DNA from: Actinomycetes bacterium
GTDB lineage: Bacteria; Actinomycetota; Acidimicrobiia; Acidimicrobiales; Microtrichaceae
DNA length: 42,688 bases
NCBI GenBank assembly: GCA_023450775.1
Contig: JAEXGP010000320.1
Span: 1 to 42,688, forward strand
Direction of reading: 5' to 3'
This document shows positions 31,236 to 37,969 of the stretch, piece by piece; within the stretch, counting starts at the first letter, position 1, and each line of letters starts with the position of its first letter. The notes beneath the pieces were generated by a model. The model searched no databases. It was not told the origin of the DNA and saw only the letters and a program-made list of their open reading frames with translations. The position numbers and the translations under genes are program-made.

Positions 31236-32269
31236 CGCTCGACCGTCCGGTCCTGGTCGCGACCCGCGCGGACGAGGTCCAGGTAGGCGGCCACCTCGAT
31301 CATCGGGGGGCGCTCCGACACGTCGACGGGGTGCGGCGCGCAGCCGGGCCGCAGGAGCTCCGCCACCGCGGGGACGGGGGCGGCCCCGTCGGCGACGTGC
31401 AGCCCGGACGACTGCGCGTGGCGCAGGATCGTCTGCGTGACGGCCATGGCCTGCGGCCCCAGGTCCTCCAGCGGGCGGTTGCGGTGGCGGCGCTCCTGCA
31501 GATCCACCTGCACCAGGCCGGTGGTGCCGCGCTGGCGGAGGTAGTGGAGGAGCATGCCGACCTCGACGCCGTAGCCCTGCACGAACGGCAGCCGCTCGAG
31601 CACGCTGCGCCGCCCGCCGTACTCGCCCGACAGGGGTTGGTAGAGGCCGGCGAGCGCCGGGAAGAGGAGCGACAGCAGCGGCCGCGCCACCAGCTCGGTG
31701 ACCCGCCCGCCCCCCACGCCATCGGCCTCGGGCCGGTGGTAGAAGCCCTTGACCAGCTCGACGTCCGGCTCGCAGAGCAGGGGCCCGAGCAGGCCGGTCA
31801 CCAGGTGCGCGCTGAAGTCGCTGAGGTCGGCGTCGCACCACAGGACCAGGTCGCCCGTCGTCACGTGCAGCGACTTCCAGAGCACCTCGCCCTTGCCGTG
31901 GCCGCGGCCGAACTCTCCCAGCACGTCCCCGGCGTGGACGACCCGGGCGCCGGCGTCGGCGGCGCGCCGCGCGGTGGCGTCGACCGAGTGGTCGTCGATC
32001 ACGACGAGCTCGTCGACCAGACCGACCTCGACGGCGTCGCGGACCAGCACCTCGACGATCGCGCCGACCGTGGTCGCCTCGTTGCGGGCGGGCAGGCAGA
32101 CCGACACGGTGGTGGTGCCCTTGGCCGCCAGCAGCTCGTCGACCGGGTGGTCGGCGTGGTGGAACGACCGGATGGGCGGGCAGTCCAGCGCGGCGCCGGC
32201 GTCGGTGGTCACGTCGGTGGGCTGGCGTCGGTCGTCCGGGCCGGTGGTCGGTCGCTGCTCGCTGGTCAT
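31232..32269 (-). CDS. gpgS: Glucosyl-3-phosphoglycerate synthase
   Basis: A 345-residue GT2/GT81-like glycosyltransferase. VSVCLPARNEATTVGAI (55-71) binds the nucleotide sugar, GHGKGEVLWKSL (123-134) and the metal-binding WCDADL (D146, D148) follow, then VKGFYHRP and the acceptor-site LYQPLSGEYGGRR. RVTELVARPLL and HRNRPLEDLG are typical of GpgS. It transfers glucose from NDP-glucose to 3-phosphoglycerate, the first step to glucosylglycerate and, in mycobacteria, to methylglucose lipopolysaccharide. It heads a two-gene operon with folP2. The matching phosphatase GpgP is not seen in the window. Confidence 0.88.
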   Translation of the reverse strand: MTSEQRPTTGPDDRRQPTDVTTDAGAALDCPPIRSFHHADHPVDELLAAKGTTTVSVCLPARNEATTVGAIVEVLVRDAVEVGLVDELVVIDDHSVDATARRAADAGARVVHAGDVLGEFGRGHGKGEVLWKSLHVTTGDLVLWCDADLSDFSAHLVTGLLGPLLCEPDVELVKGFYHRPEADGVGGGRVTELVARPLLSLLFPALAGLYQPLSGEYGGRRSVLERLPFVQGYGVEVGMLLHYLRQRGTTGLVQVDLQERRHRNRPLEDLGPQAMAVTQTILRHAQSSGLHVADGAAPVPAVAELLRPGCAPHPVDVSERPPMIEVAAYLDLVRAGRDQDRTVER

Positions 32270-32491
32270 GGGTGCATCGTCGTGATCGGACCCGGCCGGG
32301 CCGATCGGAACGGCCCGGGCAACCTATCCGCACCGCTGGCGGGAATCGTGCGCGCCGTCCGTGAGTTGAGTCAGTGGCGTCGCCACCTGCGGGACTTCAC
32401 GTGGCCCCCACGGCTGGTGGAGAATGCGACGCCTGTGACGGGGCGCAGCCCCGGACGCTCGACCGCCGAGCGACAGATCGAGGAGCACGAC

Positions 32492-32764
32492 ATGGTGACG
32501 ATCAGGATCCCGACCACCCTCCGGACGCTGACCGGCGGTTCGTCCTCGGTGGAGGTCGAGGGGGCGACGATCGGTGAGGTGCTGGCCAACCTCGACGCCG
32601 CGCACCCCGGGTTCAAGGACCGCCTCTTCGACGAGAACGGCGGTCTGCGCCGGTTCGTCAACGTGTTCCTGGCCGACGACGACGTGCGCTACCTGGACGG
32701 CGTCGACACGGCGGTGAACGACGGCGCCGAGGTGTCGATCATCCCGGCCGTCGCCGGCGGCTGA
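32492..32764 (+). CDS. MoaD/ThiS-family ubiquitin-like sulfur carrier
   Basis: A 90-residue beta-grasp protein ending in the Gly-Gly tail (IIPAVAGG) that is adenylated and thiocarboxylated in this family. VTIRIPTTLRTLTGG and VNVFLADDDVRYLDG are typical of MoaD/CysO-type carriers. The start ATG is well supported by GAGGAG 6-7 nt upstream; a much longer in-frame extension lies antisense to gpgS and is rejected. No E1-like activating enzyme, MoaE, CysM or JAB peptidase is adjacent, so molybdopterin, cysteine or thiamin synthesis cannot be separated. The C-terminal GG is free and needs no processing. Confidence 0.87.
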   Translation: MVTIRIPTTLRTLTGGSSSVEVEGATIGEVLANLDAAHPGFKDRLFDENGGLRRFVNVFLADDDVRYLDGVDTAVNDGAEVSIIPAVAGG

Positions 32765-32793
32765 CGCTCCCCTCCGTCCCTTCCGCTCATCGT

Positions 32794-32817
32794 CCGGTCG
32801 TCGGCCGCCTTCCGACC
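32794..32817 (+). terminator. Possible hairpin after the MoaD-like gene
   Basis: A 7-bp CCGGTCG/CGACCGG stem with an internal loop lies about 30 bp after the stop. Beyond it, to 33000, I see only GC-rich sequence and no convincing small gene. Confidence 0.35.
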
Positions 32818-33000
32818 GGCGGGCGACAGTGCGCTGCGTCGCGGGTGACCACAGGACCACCCGCTGGGCCTGAATTCCCCCCGCCCACCCCCTAGCGGTC
32901 CCTGCCGGGGCGCGGTTGACTCGTGTTCAGGTTCCGCCGACCGCTCGGCGGGCCGGGCGCCCTCCGGGGGGAGGGCGTGGCGATTCCTGATGGGGGAAAC

Positions 33001-34365
33001 ATGGGCGATCGAACTCGACATCTCGGCCTGTTCGCGGCCGTCGTCATGGCCGTCGGGCTGCTGGCGGCGTGCGCGCCGGAGCCGGCACCACCTGGCACCA
33101 CGACGGTGCCGGACGACCCGAACGGTCACTACGTGGCCACGACCGGCGAGGACACCGGGACCTGCTCGGCGAGCGCGGACCCGTGCCTGACGATCGGCTA
33201 CGCGACCTCGCAGGCCGATACCGGCGACACCGTCTACGTCGCCGCCGGCACCTATCCCGAGGTGGTCGTCCCCGATCGGGACATCACCTACAAGGGCGCC
33301 AACGCCGGCGTCCCTGCCGGCACCGAGCCGGGCACCCGTGGCGCCGAGTCGGTGGTCAAGGGCTTCCGCACCCCGGGCAACCCCGGCACCGCGTCGTACT
33401 CGATCACGATCGACGGCTTCCGCATCGAGCCGCAGGGTGACGCTGCGCTGATCTCGGCCACGCTGCAGCCGCTCGTGTGGCTGCGGGGCGGCACGTCGAC
33501 CGTCGTGCAGAACAACGTCTTCAACGGCGGCGACTTCGTGCCGGACTGCACCTACACCTGCACGACCATGACGGACTCGGCCTTCATCGTGCAGAGCGGT
33601 GGCGTGACGTTCACGGCCAACACCGTCGAGAACTTCCGTCGGCCGGTGCAGATCAACCAGGCGCTCGGCGCTCCTGCCACGTCGGCCGTGGTGTCGAACA
33701 ACTCCTTCACCGGCGTCACCTCGCGGGCGCTGGCCCTGGCAGGTGCGACGGGCGTGCAGATGGCCGGCCAGACGGTGACGGGCAACTCGTTCGACGCCAC
33801 GGGCCGGACCGCTCCGTCGTCGCCGGCGGGCATCACCGTGTCCAACGGCGGCAACTCGATCACCGGCAACACCTTCACGGCGCTGTCGTCGGGTGTCTAC
33901 GTGGACCTCTGCAAGAAGTTCATCACGAACGACAACCAGATCACCGGCAACGACTTCCTCGGCAACGGCGGGGGCGTCAACATCTCGGTCAACACCGACG
34001 GCGGCCAGTGCGTGTCGTCGGCGACCGAGGGGTCGGGGGGTTGGGTCGTCGGTGCCGGCCGCATCAACGGCATGGTGATCAGCGACAACAACTTCTCCGG
34101 CAACAGCAGCTACGCCATCCGCCACGCTGCGTTCAACTGGGGCTTCTTCACCGCCGCTGCGCCGCTGTCCTCAGGCATCGACGCCACGTGCAACCACTAC
34201 GGCAGCGAGGACGCTCCGGCGTACGCGGAGTACTCGTACCCGCCGGGGACGATCGCTCCGAACCCGGATGGGATCATCGGCACCGCGGCTCCCGAGGCGC
34301 CGATCGACTTCACCCCGTGGCGGACCGCACCGGCGCCGGCGGGCGCCTGCGACGGCGGGCTCTGA
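33001..34365 (+). CDS. Secreted right-handed beta-helix lipoprotein
   Basis: A 454-residue exported protein. The signal peptide has lipobox LLAAC (C24), followed by a Pro/Thr linker. From about residue 40 it is a parallel beta-helix of the NosD/pectate-lyase-like kind: the N-terminal cap YVATTGEDTGTCSASADPCLTIGYA is typical of extracellular PbH proteins. NN-ladder turns such as VSNNSFTGV, ITGNTFTAL and ISDNNFSGN mark successive coils. Several Cys pairs may form disulfides. No catalytic pectate-lyase residues can be assigned, so it may bind rather than cleave polysaccharide. It starts at the ATG at 33001 after a purine-rich GGGGGAAA stretch. It is monocistronic, followed by a strong palindrome. 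Confidence 0.82.
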   Translation: MGDRTRHLGLFAAVVMAVGLLAACAPEPAPPGTTTVPDDPNGHYVATTGEDTGTCSASADPCLTIGYATSQADTGDTVYVAAGTYPEVVVPDRDITYKGANAGVPAGTEPGTRGAESVVKGFRTPGNPGTASYSITIDGFRIEPQGDAALISATLQPLVWLRGGTSTVVQNNVFNGGDFVPDCTYTCTTMTDSAFIVQSGGVTFTANTVENFRRPVQINQALGAPATSAVVSNNSFTGVTSRALALAGATGVQMAGQTVTGNSFDATGRTAPSSPAGITVSNGGNSITGNTFTALSSGVYVDLCKKFITNDNQITGNDFLGNGGGVNISVNTDGGQCVSSATEGSGGWVVGAGRINGMVISDNNFSGNSSYAIRHAAFNWGFFTAAAPLSSGIDATCNHYGSEDAPAYAEYSYPPGTIAPNPDGIIGTAAPEAPIDFTPWRTAPAPAGACDGGL

Positions 34366-34396
34366 GCCGGCCGGTTCCGACACGTCGCGCTCCTGC

Positions 34397-34448
34397 GGCT
34401 CTGTGATGCTCCCGACCGGGAAATCCCGGTCCCGAGCATCACAGAGCC
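34397..34448. repeat. Palindromic repeat family B, copy 2 (possible terminator)
   Basis: A perfect 15-bp outer stem (GGCTCTGTGATGCTC, 34397-34411, with 34434-34448) and a perfect 8-bp inner stem GACCGGGA/TCCCGGTC enclose an AA loop. Read in reverse complement it differs from copy 1 at only about three positions in 46. It lies 31 bp after the beta-helix gene. Confidence 0.8.
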
Positions 34449-34485
34449 CGGGGGAAGCCGAGTGAGCGGCTCGACGTCGCGGTCG

Positions 34486-34491
34486 TAGGCT
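34486..34491 (+). promoter_or_regulatory. Putative -10 element of the small acidic protein gene
   Basis: TAGGCT ends 6 nt before the GTG at 34498, which suggests a leaderless transcript. Confidence 0.5.
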
Positions 34492-34497
34492 CGCGAC

Positions 34498-34845
34498 GTG
34501 CACGAGGACGACGAGCCGTTCGGCCACGAGCCCGACGACGATCCGGACGACACGTCCGAGTTCGATCCGCTGCTGCCGCCGTTCCTGGTCCCGGTGTCCG
34601 ACGAGCTGGCGCCGCCGATCGAGCCCGTCCGCGCGACCGGGGTGCCGCAGCGCTACCGGCGGTCGATCGGCGCCAGCGTGGTGGCCGCCGGCCTGATCGG
34701 TCTTCGCGACGTCATCGAGGAGCCCAAGGACGATCGCCCCGTCGTCGAGCAGTTCGCGGACGAGGGCGACAGGGACCGCCCGATCGAGGTCGAGCTCGAC
34801 CCCGAGGACCCGTCGGCCAGCGTGGTCCGCCTCCGCGAGGTCTGA
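34498..34845 (+). CDS. Small acidic hypothetical protein
   Basis: A 115-residue protein with a very acidic N-terminus (1-25) and C-terminus. They flank a basic/hydrophobic middle segment, VPQRYRRSIGASVVAAGLIGLRDVIEEP (about 50-77), that could be a short amphipathic or membrane-associated helix. I do not recognise the family. The reading frame is supported by a well-placed TAGGCT promoter 6 nt before the GTG and by codon use like its neighbours. Monocistronic; stops 49 bp before the convergent FAD oxidoreductase stop. No function can be proposed. Confidence 0.65.
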   Translation: MHEDDEPFGHEPDDDPDDTSEFDPLLPPFLVPVSDELAPPIEPVRATGVPQRYRRSIGASVVAAGLIGLRDVIEEPKDDRPVVEQFADEGDRDRPIEVELDPEDPSASVVRLREV

Positions 34846-34893
34846 CGGGCGCCGGCGATCGGCCGGCGCCACGCATCGGAAGCCTTGAGCGGC

Positions 34894-36405
34894 CTAGATC
34901 GAGGCGAGGAACCCGGCGCGGTCGGGGCCGAGGTCGGGCTCGGGAGGACGGTTGTCCTTGTCCTGGTACACGGCCATCACACGACCGATGACGTCCGCGT
35001 TCGACATGAGCGAGTCGGGCGCATCGAGCAGGTTCAGCATCCGCAGGAACGCCCGCAGCACCACCGGGTCCACGCGCAGCGCCGGGAGGAGCCCGTCGCG
35101 CAGGAGCGTGCGGGCGAACTCTGCGGGGTCGGCCTCGCCGGGGGCGGTCTCATCAGCGGGGGCGTCCGCGGTGGCGGCCTGCTCGGCAGCCCGCTTCGCC
35201 CGTTCGGCCTGGTCCCGGGCCATGCGGTCCTGGTTCACCGCCGCCTTGTACCAGGGGATGACCTGGGCACGGGTGGCCTGCTCGTACGCGACCGACCGCG
35301 CCAGGTGCGACTCGTAGGTGTCGGCCCCGACCTCGTCGATCAGATCCGAGAGCACCTGGGCCTGCACCATGGCCAGGCTGCAGCCCCGCCCGTAGAGCGG
35401 GTTGGTGGCCGTGTGGGCGTCGCCGACGGCGTGGAAGCCGGCGACGACCGGGTGGCCGTCCTCGTCCAGGAACCGGCGGCGACGGTTGATGAGCCCGCCC
35501 ATGACCTGGACGCCGTTGATCGGGTGCGACCGTCCCGGCTCCACGTACGGCGCGGTGGCGGTGAAGAGTCCGGCGGCGACCAGGAACGTCTCGTCGTCGA
35601 GCAGCAGCTTGCGCATCTCGGCATCGTGCGTGCCGACGGCGAAGGTGATCGAGAACGTGCGGTTGTCGCCGGGGAACACGCCGTACTTCACATAGCCGAG
35701 GTCACCGCCGATCGGGCCGGTGAGCGGGGGCATCTCGGCGCCGTCCTCCAGCTCGAAGAATCGGGAGAGGTAGATGATGCCGGTGTCCTCGGAGACCTCG
35801 TCGACGACGATGCCGTGCGGCTCGAGCAGCGCCGGCACGTCGCTCCGGCGACCACCGGCGGCCACGACGACATCGGCGTCGAGCGCCGTGCCGTCGTCGA
35901 GCTCCACACCGACGACCTGAGGTGCGGCCGGGGTGGAGCCGTCGGCATCTTCGTCCTGTCCGGGTGTCGTGCACAGTGCGGTGACCGCCACGCCGTGCAG
36001 GAGCTCCACGTCGCCCTCGGCCAGCGCGAGTCGTCGGAGCACCCATTCGAACGTCGTGCGGCGCACGGCCAGGCCGACCAGGTCCTCGTCGCCGGGTTCC
36101 GGTTCGAGCTCCATCCCGTCGGGCGGCATGTCGAGGAACCGCATCTCGGTCGCCCCGGCGTCGATGAGCTGCTCGAGCACGTCGGGGTGGCGGTCGCGGA
36201 GCAGGTTCCGCAGGCGGGCCAGGAACGCGTGCGAGTGCCGGACCTGCGGCGCGCCGTGGCGGTCCCAGTCGAAGGCGCCGTGGGGATCGGCCGGCAGCGG
36301 GGTGTCGTCGCGCTCGACGATCGTGACGTGGTGGCCGGCCCGCGCCGCGCACAGGGCCGTACCGAGCCCTCCCACCCCGGCGCCGATGACCACGATCCGT
36401 GCCAC
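34894..36405 (-). CDS. FAD-dependent oxidoreductase/monooxygenase (GR2-type)
   Basis: A 503-residue flavoprotein. The N-terminal Rossmann motif GAGVGGLG (8-15) ends with the ribose-binding E31. A mid-protein DVVVAAGGRRSDV and the GDAHTATNPLYGRGCSLAMVQA block match the third FAD-binding motif of aromatic-hydroxylase and geranylgeranyl-reductase-like enzymes. A charged Ala-rich insertion (about 405-440) separates the two C-terminal helical parts. I start at the GTG at 36405 because GGAGGG lies 4 nt upstream; a GTG 12 bp earlier is possible. A TetR-type palindrome lies 30 bp upstream. The substrate is unknown, perhaps a hydrophobic or aromatic compound. Confidence 0.82.
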   Translation of the reverse strand: MARIVVIGAGVGGLGTALCAARAGHHVTIVERDDTPLPADPHGAFDWDRHGAPQVRHSHAFLARLRNLLRDRHPDVLEQLIDAGATEMRFLDMPPDGMELEPEPGDEDLVGLAVRRTTFEWVLRRLALAEGDVELLHGVAVTALCTTPGQDEDADGSTPAAPQVVGVELDDGTALDADVVVAAGGRRSDVPALLEPHGIVVDEVSEDTGIIYLSRFFELEDGAEMPPLTGPIGGDLGYVKYGVFPGDNRTFSITFAVGTHDAEMRKLLLDDETFLVAAGLFTATAPYVEPGRSHPINGVQVMGGLINRRRRFLDEDGHPVVAGFHAVGDAHTATNPLYGRGCSLAMVQAQVLSDLIDEVGADTYESHLARSVAYEQATRAQVIPWYKAAVNQDRMARDQAERAKRAAEQAATADAPADETAPGEADPAEFARTLLRDGLLPALRVDPVVLRAFLRMLNLLDAPDSLMSNADVIGRVMAVYQDKDNRPPEPDLGPDRAGFLASI

Positions 36406-36434
36406 GGTTCCCTCCACTGCCCCTCGGGGGCGGT

Positions 36435-36452
36435 CTTGACCGGGCGGTCAAG
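36435..36452. promoter_or_regulatory. TetR-type operator upstream of the FAD oxidoreductase
   Basis: The palindrome CTTGACCG-GG-CGGTCAAG has perfect 8-bp arms and the TTGACCG/CGGTCAA form common for TetR-family operators. It lies 30 bp upstream of the minus-strand start at 36405. No TetR gene is within the window, so the regulator would act in trans. Confidence 0.6.
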
Positions 36453-36520
36453 TCACCGGGGCACGGTATCGGGCACGTCATGGGCCCTCAAGGGTCCGTC
36501 GGCGGCACGATCCTGCGAGG

Positions 36521-36555
36521 ATGCCTTGACAGGCATATAACTAGCAAGGCATGTT
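36521..36555 (+). promoter_or_regulatory. ArsR promoter and putative operator
   Basis: TTGACA (36526-36531), an 18-nt spacer and CATGTT (36550-36555) form a promoter whose -10 ends 6 nt before the ATG at 36562. A perfect inverted repeat ATGCCTTG (36521-36528)/CAAGGCAT (36545-36552) overlaps both elements and is a good candidate operator for autoregulation by the ArsR protein. Confidence 0.6.
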
Positions 36556-36561
36556 GGGCGC

Positions 36562-36861
36562 ATGTCCTTCGACGTGCTCGCCGAACCGCATCGCCGCCAC
36601 CTCCTGGAGCTGCTGCGCGACGGGGAGCGACCGGTGGGGGAGCTCGTCGAGGGTCTCGGTCTGAGCCAGCCGGCGGTGTCCAAGCATCTGCGGGTGCTGC
36701 GCGACGCCGGACTGGTCGAGGTCCGGCCCGACGCCCAACGGCGGCTGTACCGCCTCCGCCCTGCGCCACTGATGGAGCTCGACGAGTGGATCGGGTCCTT
36801 CCGGCAGCTCTGGGCGGACTCGCTCGACCGACTCGACGCCCACTTGGAGGAGCAACCGTGA
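36562..36861 (+). CDS. ArsR-family winged-helix repressor
   Basis: A 99-residue ArsR/SmtB-type regulator. The helix-turn-helix is LSQPAVSKHLRVLRDAGLVEVR (34-55), followed by the wing AQRRLYRL. No metal-binding Cys/His cluster is present. It matches the metal-independent ArsR group usually paired with an AHSA1/SRPBCC gene, as here, where the two genes overlap by 4 bp. The start ATG is the first in frame and lies just after the promoter and inverted repeat. It probably represses its own operon; the inducer is unknown. Confidence 0.9.
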   Translation: MSFDVLAEPHRRHLLELLRDGERPVGELVEGLGLSQPAVSKHLRVLRDAGLVEVRPDAQRRLYRLRPAPLMELDEWIGSFRQLWADSLDRLDAHLEEQP

Positions 36862-37790
36862 GCCCCGAACCCAGCGATGCACCCACCACGGCTACGACGC
36901 CGTCCGGCCCTCCCCGGGAGGGCCGCCTCGTCACGATCGACGGGCGCACGGCGCTGCGCTTCGAGCGGCGCTTCAGCCACCCGATCGACCGCGTGTGGCG
37001 CGCCATCACTGCACCCGAGGAGATGCGCCGGTGGTTCCCGTCCGAGGTGATCGGCGAGCGCAGCCCGGGCGCGCCGCTGCGCTTCGACGACGAGTCCCAT
37101 CGTCAGGAGGCGATCGAGGCGGGGGAGCCGACGAGGGCCGAGGGGCCCGAGTTCACCGGTCGCGTGATCGCCTTCGATCCTCCGAACGTCTTCTCCTTCA
37201 CGTGGGGTGCGGAGCTGCTGCGCTACGAGCTGACCCCCGACGGCGAGGGCACGCGCCTGGTGTTCACCCAGGTGCTGAGCCATCCGTCGGTGGCGGCCCG
37301 CAACGGCGCCGGCTGGCACGTGTGCCTGGCCGAGCTGGACTCGTTGCTCGACGGCGCGAGCTCCGGCGATGAGGGCGCCGGCGCGGGCGAGGGTGCCGGC
37401 GAGGGGACCGAGGACGGCGGCTTCGAGATCTACGACGACTACATCGCGGCGGTCGGTCCGGCCGCCGGTGTCGCCCACGCCGACGGGTCCATGACCTGGG
37501 AGCGGGGCACGCACGTCGATCCGGAACGGGTACGGCAGGTGGTCACCGACGACCTGACCGGCTGGGGCGCGGCGGACCGGGCCGGTGAGCCGCTGCGCTG
37601 GGAGGTGTCGGGTGGCGACGGGTCGACGGTCATCCGCCTGACGCACGGGGCGATCGGTGATGACGTCGAGCTGGCCGCCGCCTGGCACGCCCTGCTGCTG
37701 CAGCTCGACATGTACCTGGCCGCCGGGCAGCTGATGCCGGCGGATCCGGCCGCCTTCGTCCCGATGTACCGGGAGGTCCTCGGGCCCTGA
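36858..37790 (+). CDS. AHSA1/SRPBCC protein with probable tandem domains
   Basis: A 310-residue protein. Residues about 20-160 are an Aha1 C-terminal-like (AHSA1) SRPBCC domain: ALRFERRFSHPIDRVWRAITAPEEMRRWFP, then VFSFTWG and GWHVCLAELDSLLDG. A second, more divergent copy (about 195-310) ends with AAAWHALLLQLDMYLAAGQL, echoing the end of the first. A Gly/Glu-rich linker (165-190) joins them. SRPBCC domains form a deep hydrophobic ligand pocket. The GTG start overlaps the arsR stop (GTGA). Such ArsR-AHSA1 operons are frequent, but ligands are rarely known. Confidence 0.85.
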   Translation: MSPEPSDAPTTATTPSGPPREGRLVTIDGRTALRFERRFSHPIDRVWRAITAPEEMRRWFPSEVIGERSPGAPLRFDDESHRQEAIEAGEPTRAEGPEFTGRVIAFDPPNVFSFTWGAELLRYELTPDGEGTRLVFTQVLSHPSVAARNGAGWHVCLAELDSLLDGASSGDEGAGAGEGAGEGTEDGGFEIYDDYIAAVGPAAGVAHADGSMTWERGTHVDPERVRQVVTDDLTGWGAADRAGEPLRWEVSGGDGSTVIRLTHGAIGDDVELAAAWHALLLQLDMYLAAGQLMPADPAAFVPMYREVLGP

Positions 37791-37845
37791 GCCCCGCTGG
37801 TCCGGAGAGAGCGGCTGAGCTCGCTGTCGGCCGGTCGGAGGGCTG

Positions 37846-37872
37846 TTAGCACTCCGGCATCGCGAGTGCTAA
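37846..37872. promoter_or_regulatory. CIRCE element 1
   Basis: TTAGCACTC-N9-GAGTGCTAA, a perfect match to the HrcA operator consensus, 98 bp upstream of groL. It implies heat-shock control by HrcA, whose gene is not in the window. Confidence 0.95.
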
Positions 37873-37878
37873 GAATGT

Positions 37879-37905
37879 CTGGCACTCACCTGCCGCGAGT
37901 GCCAA
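37879..37905. promoter_or_regulatory. CIRCE element 2 (variant)
   Basis: CTGGCACTC-N9-GAGTGCCAA, with 8 of 9 arm bases paired, starts 33 bp after the first element, about three helical turns. Tandem operators suggest cooperative HrcA repression. Confidence 0.85.
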
Positions 37906-37969
37906 CGCCAGCCCGGCGCATCGGCTCACCGGCTGGGACCCGACCGCCACAGTTTCCAACGGAGGACTC

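Noticed and set aside
32270..32491. Riboswitch before the MoaD-like gene
   Set aside because: I looked for a Moco- or TPP-type structure and saw only a short GTGGCG/CGCCAC hairpin, not a conserved aptamer core.
36536..36541. TATAAC as the -10 of the arsR promoter
   Set aside because: It is only 4 nt from TTGACA; CATGTT at 36550-36555 has the proper 18-nt spacing.
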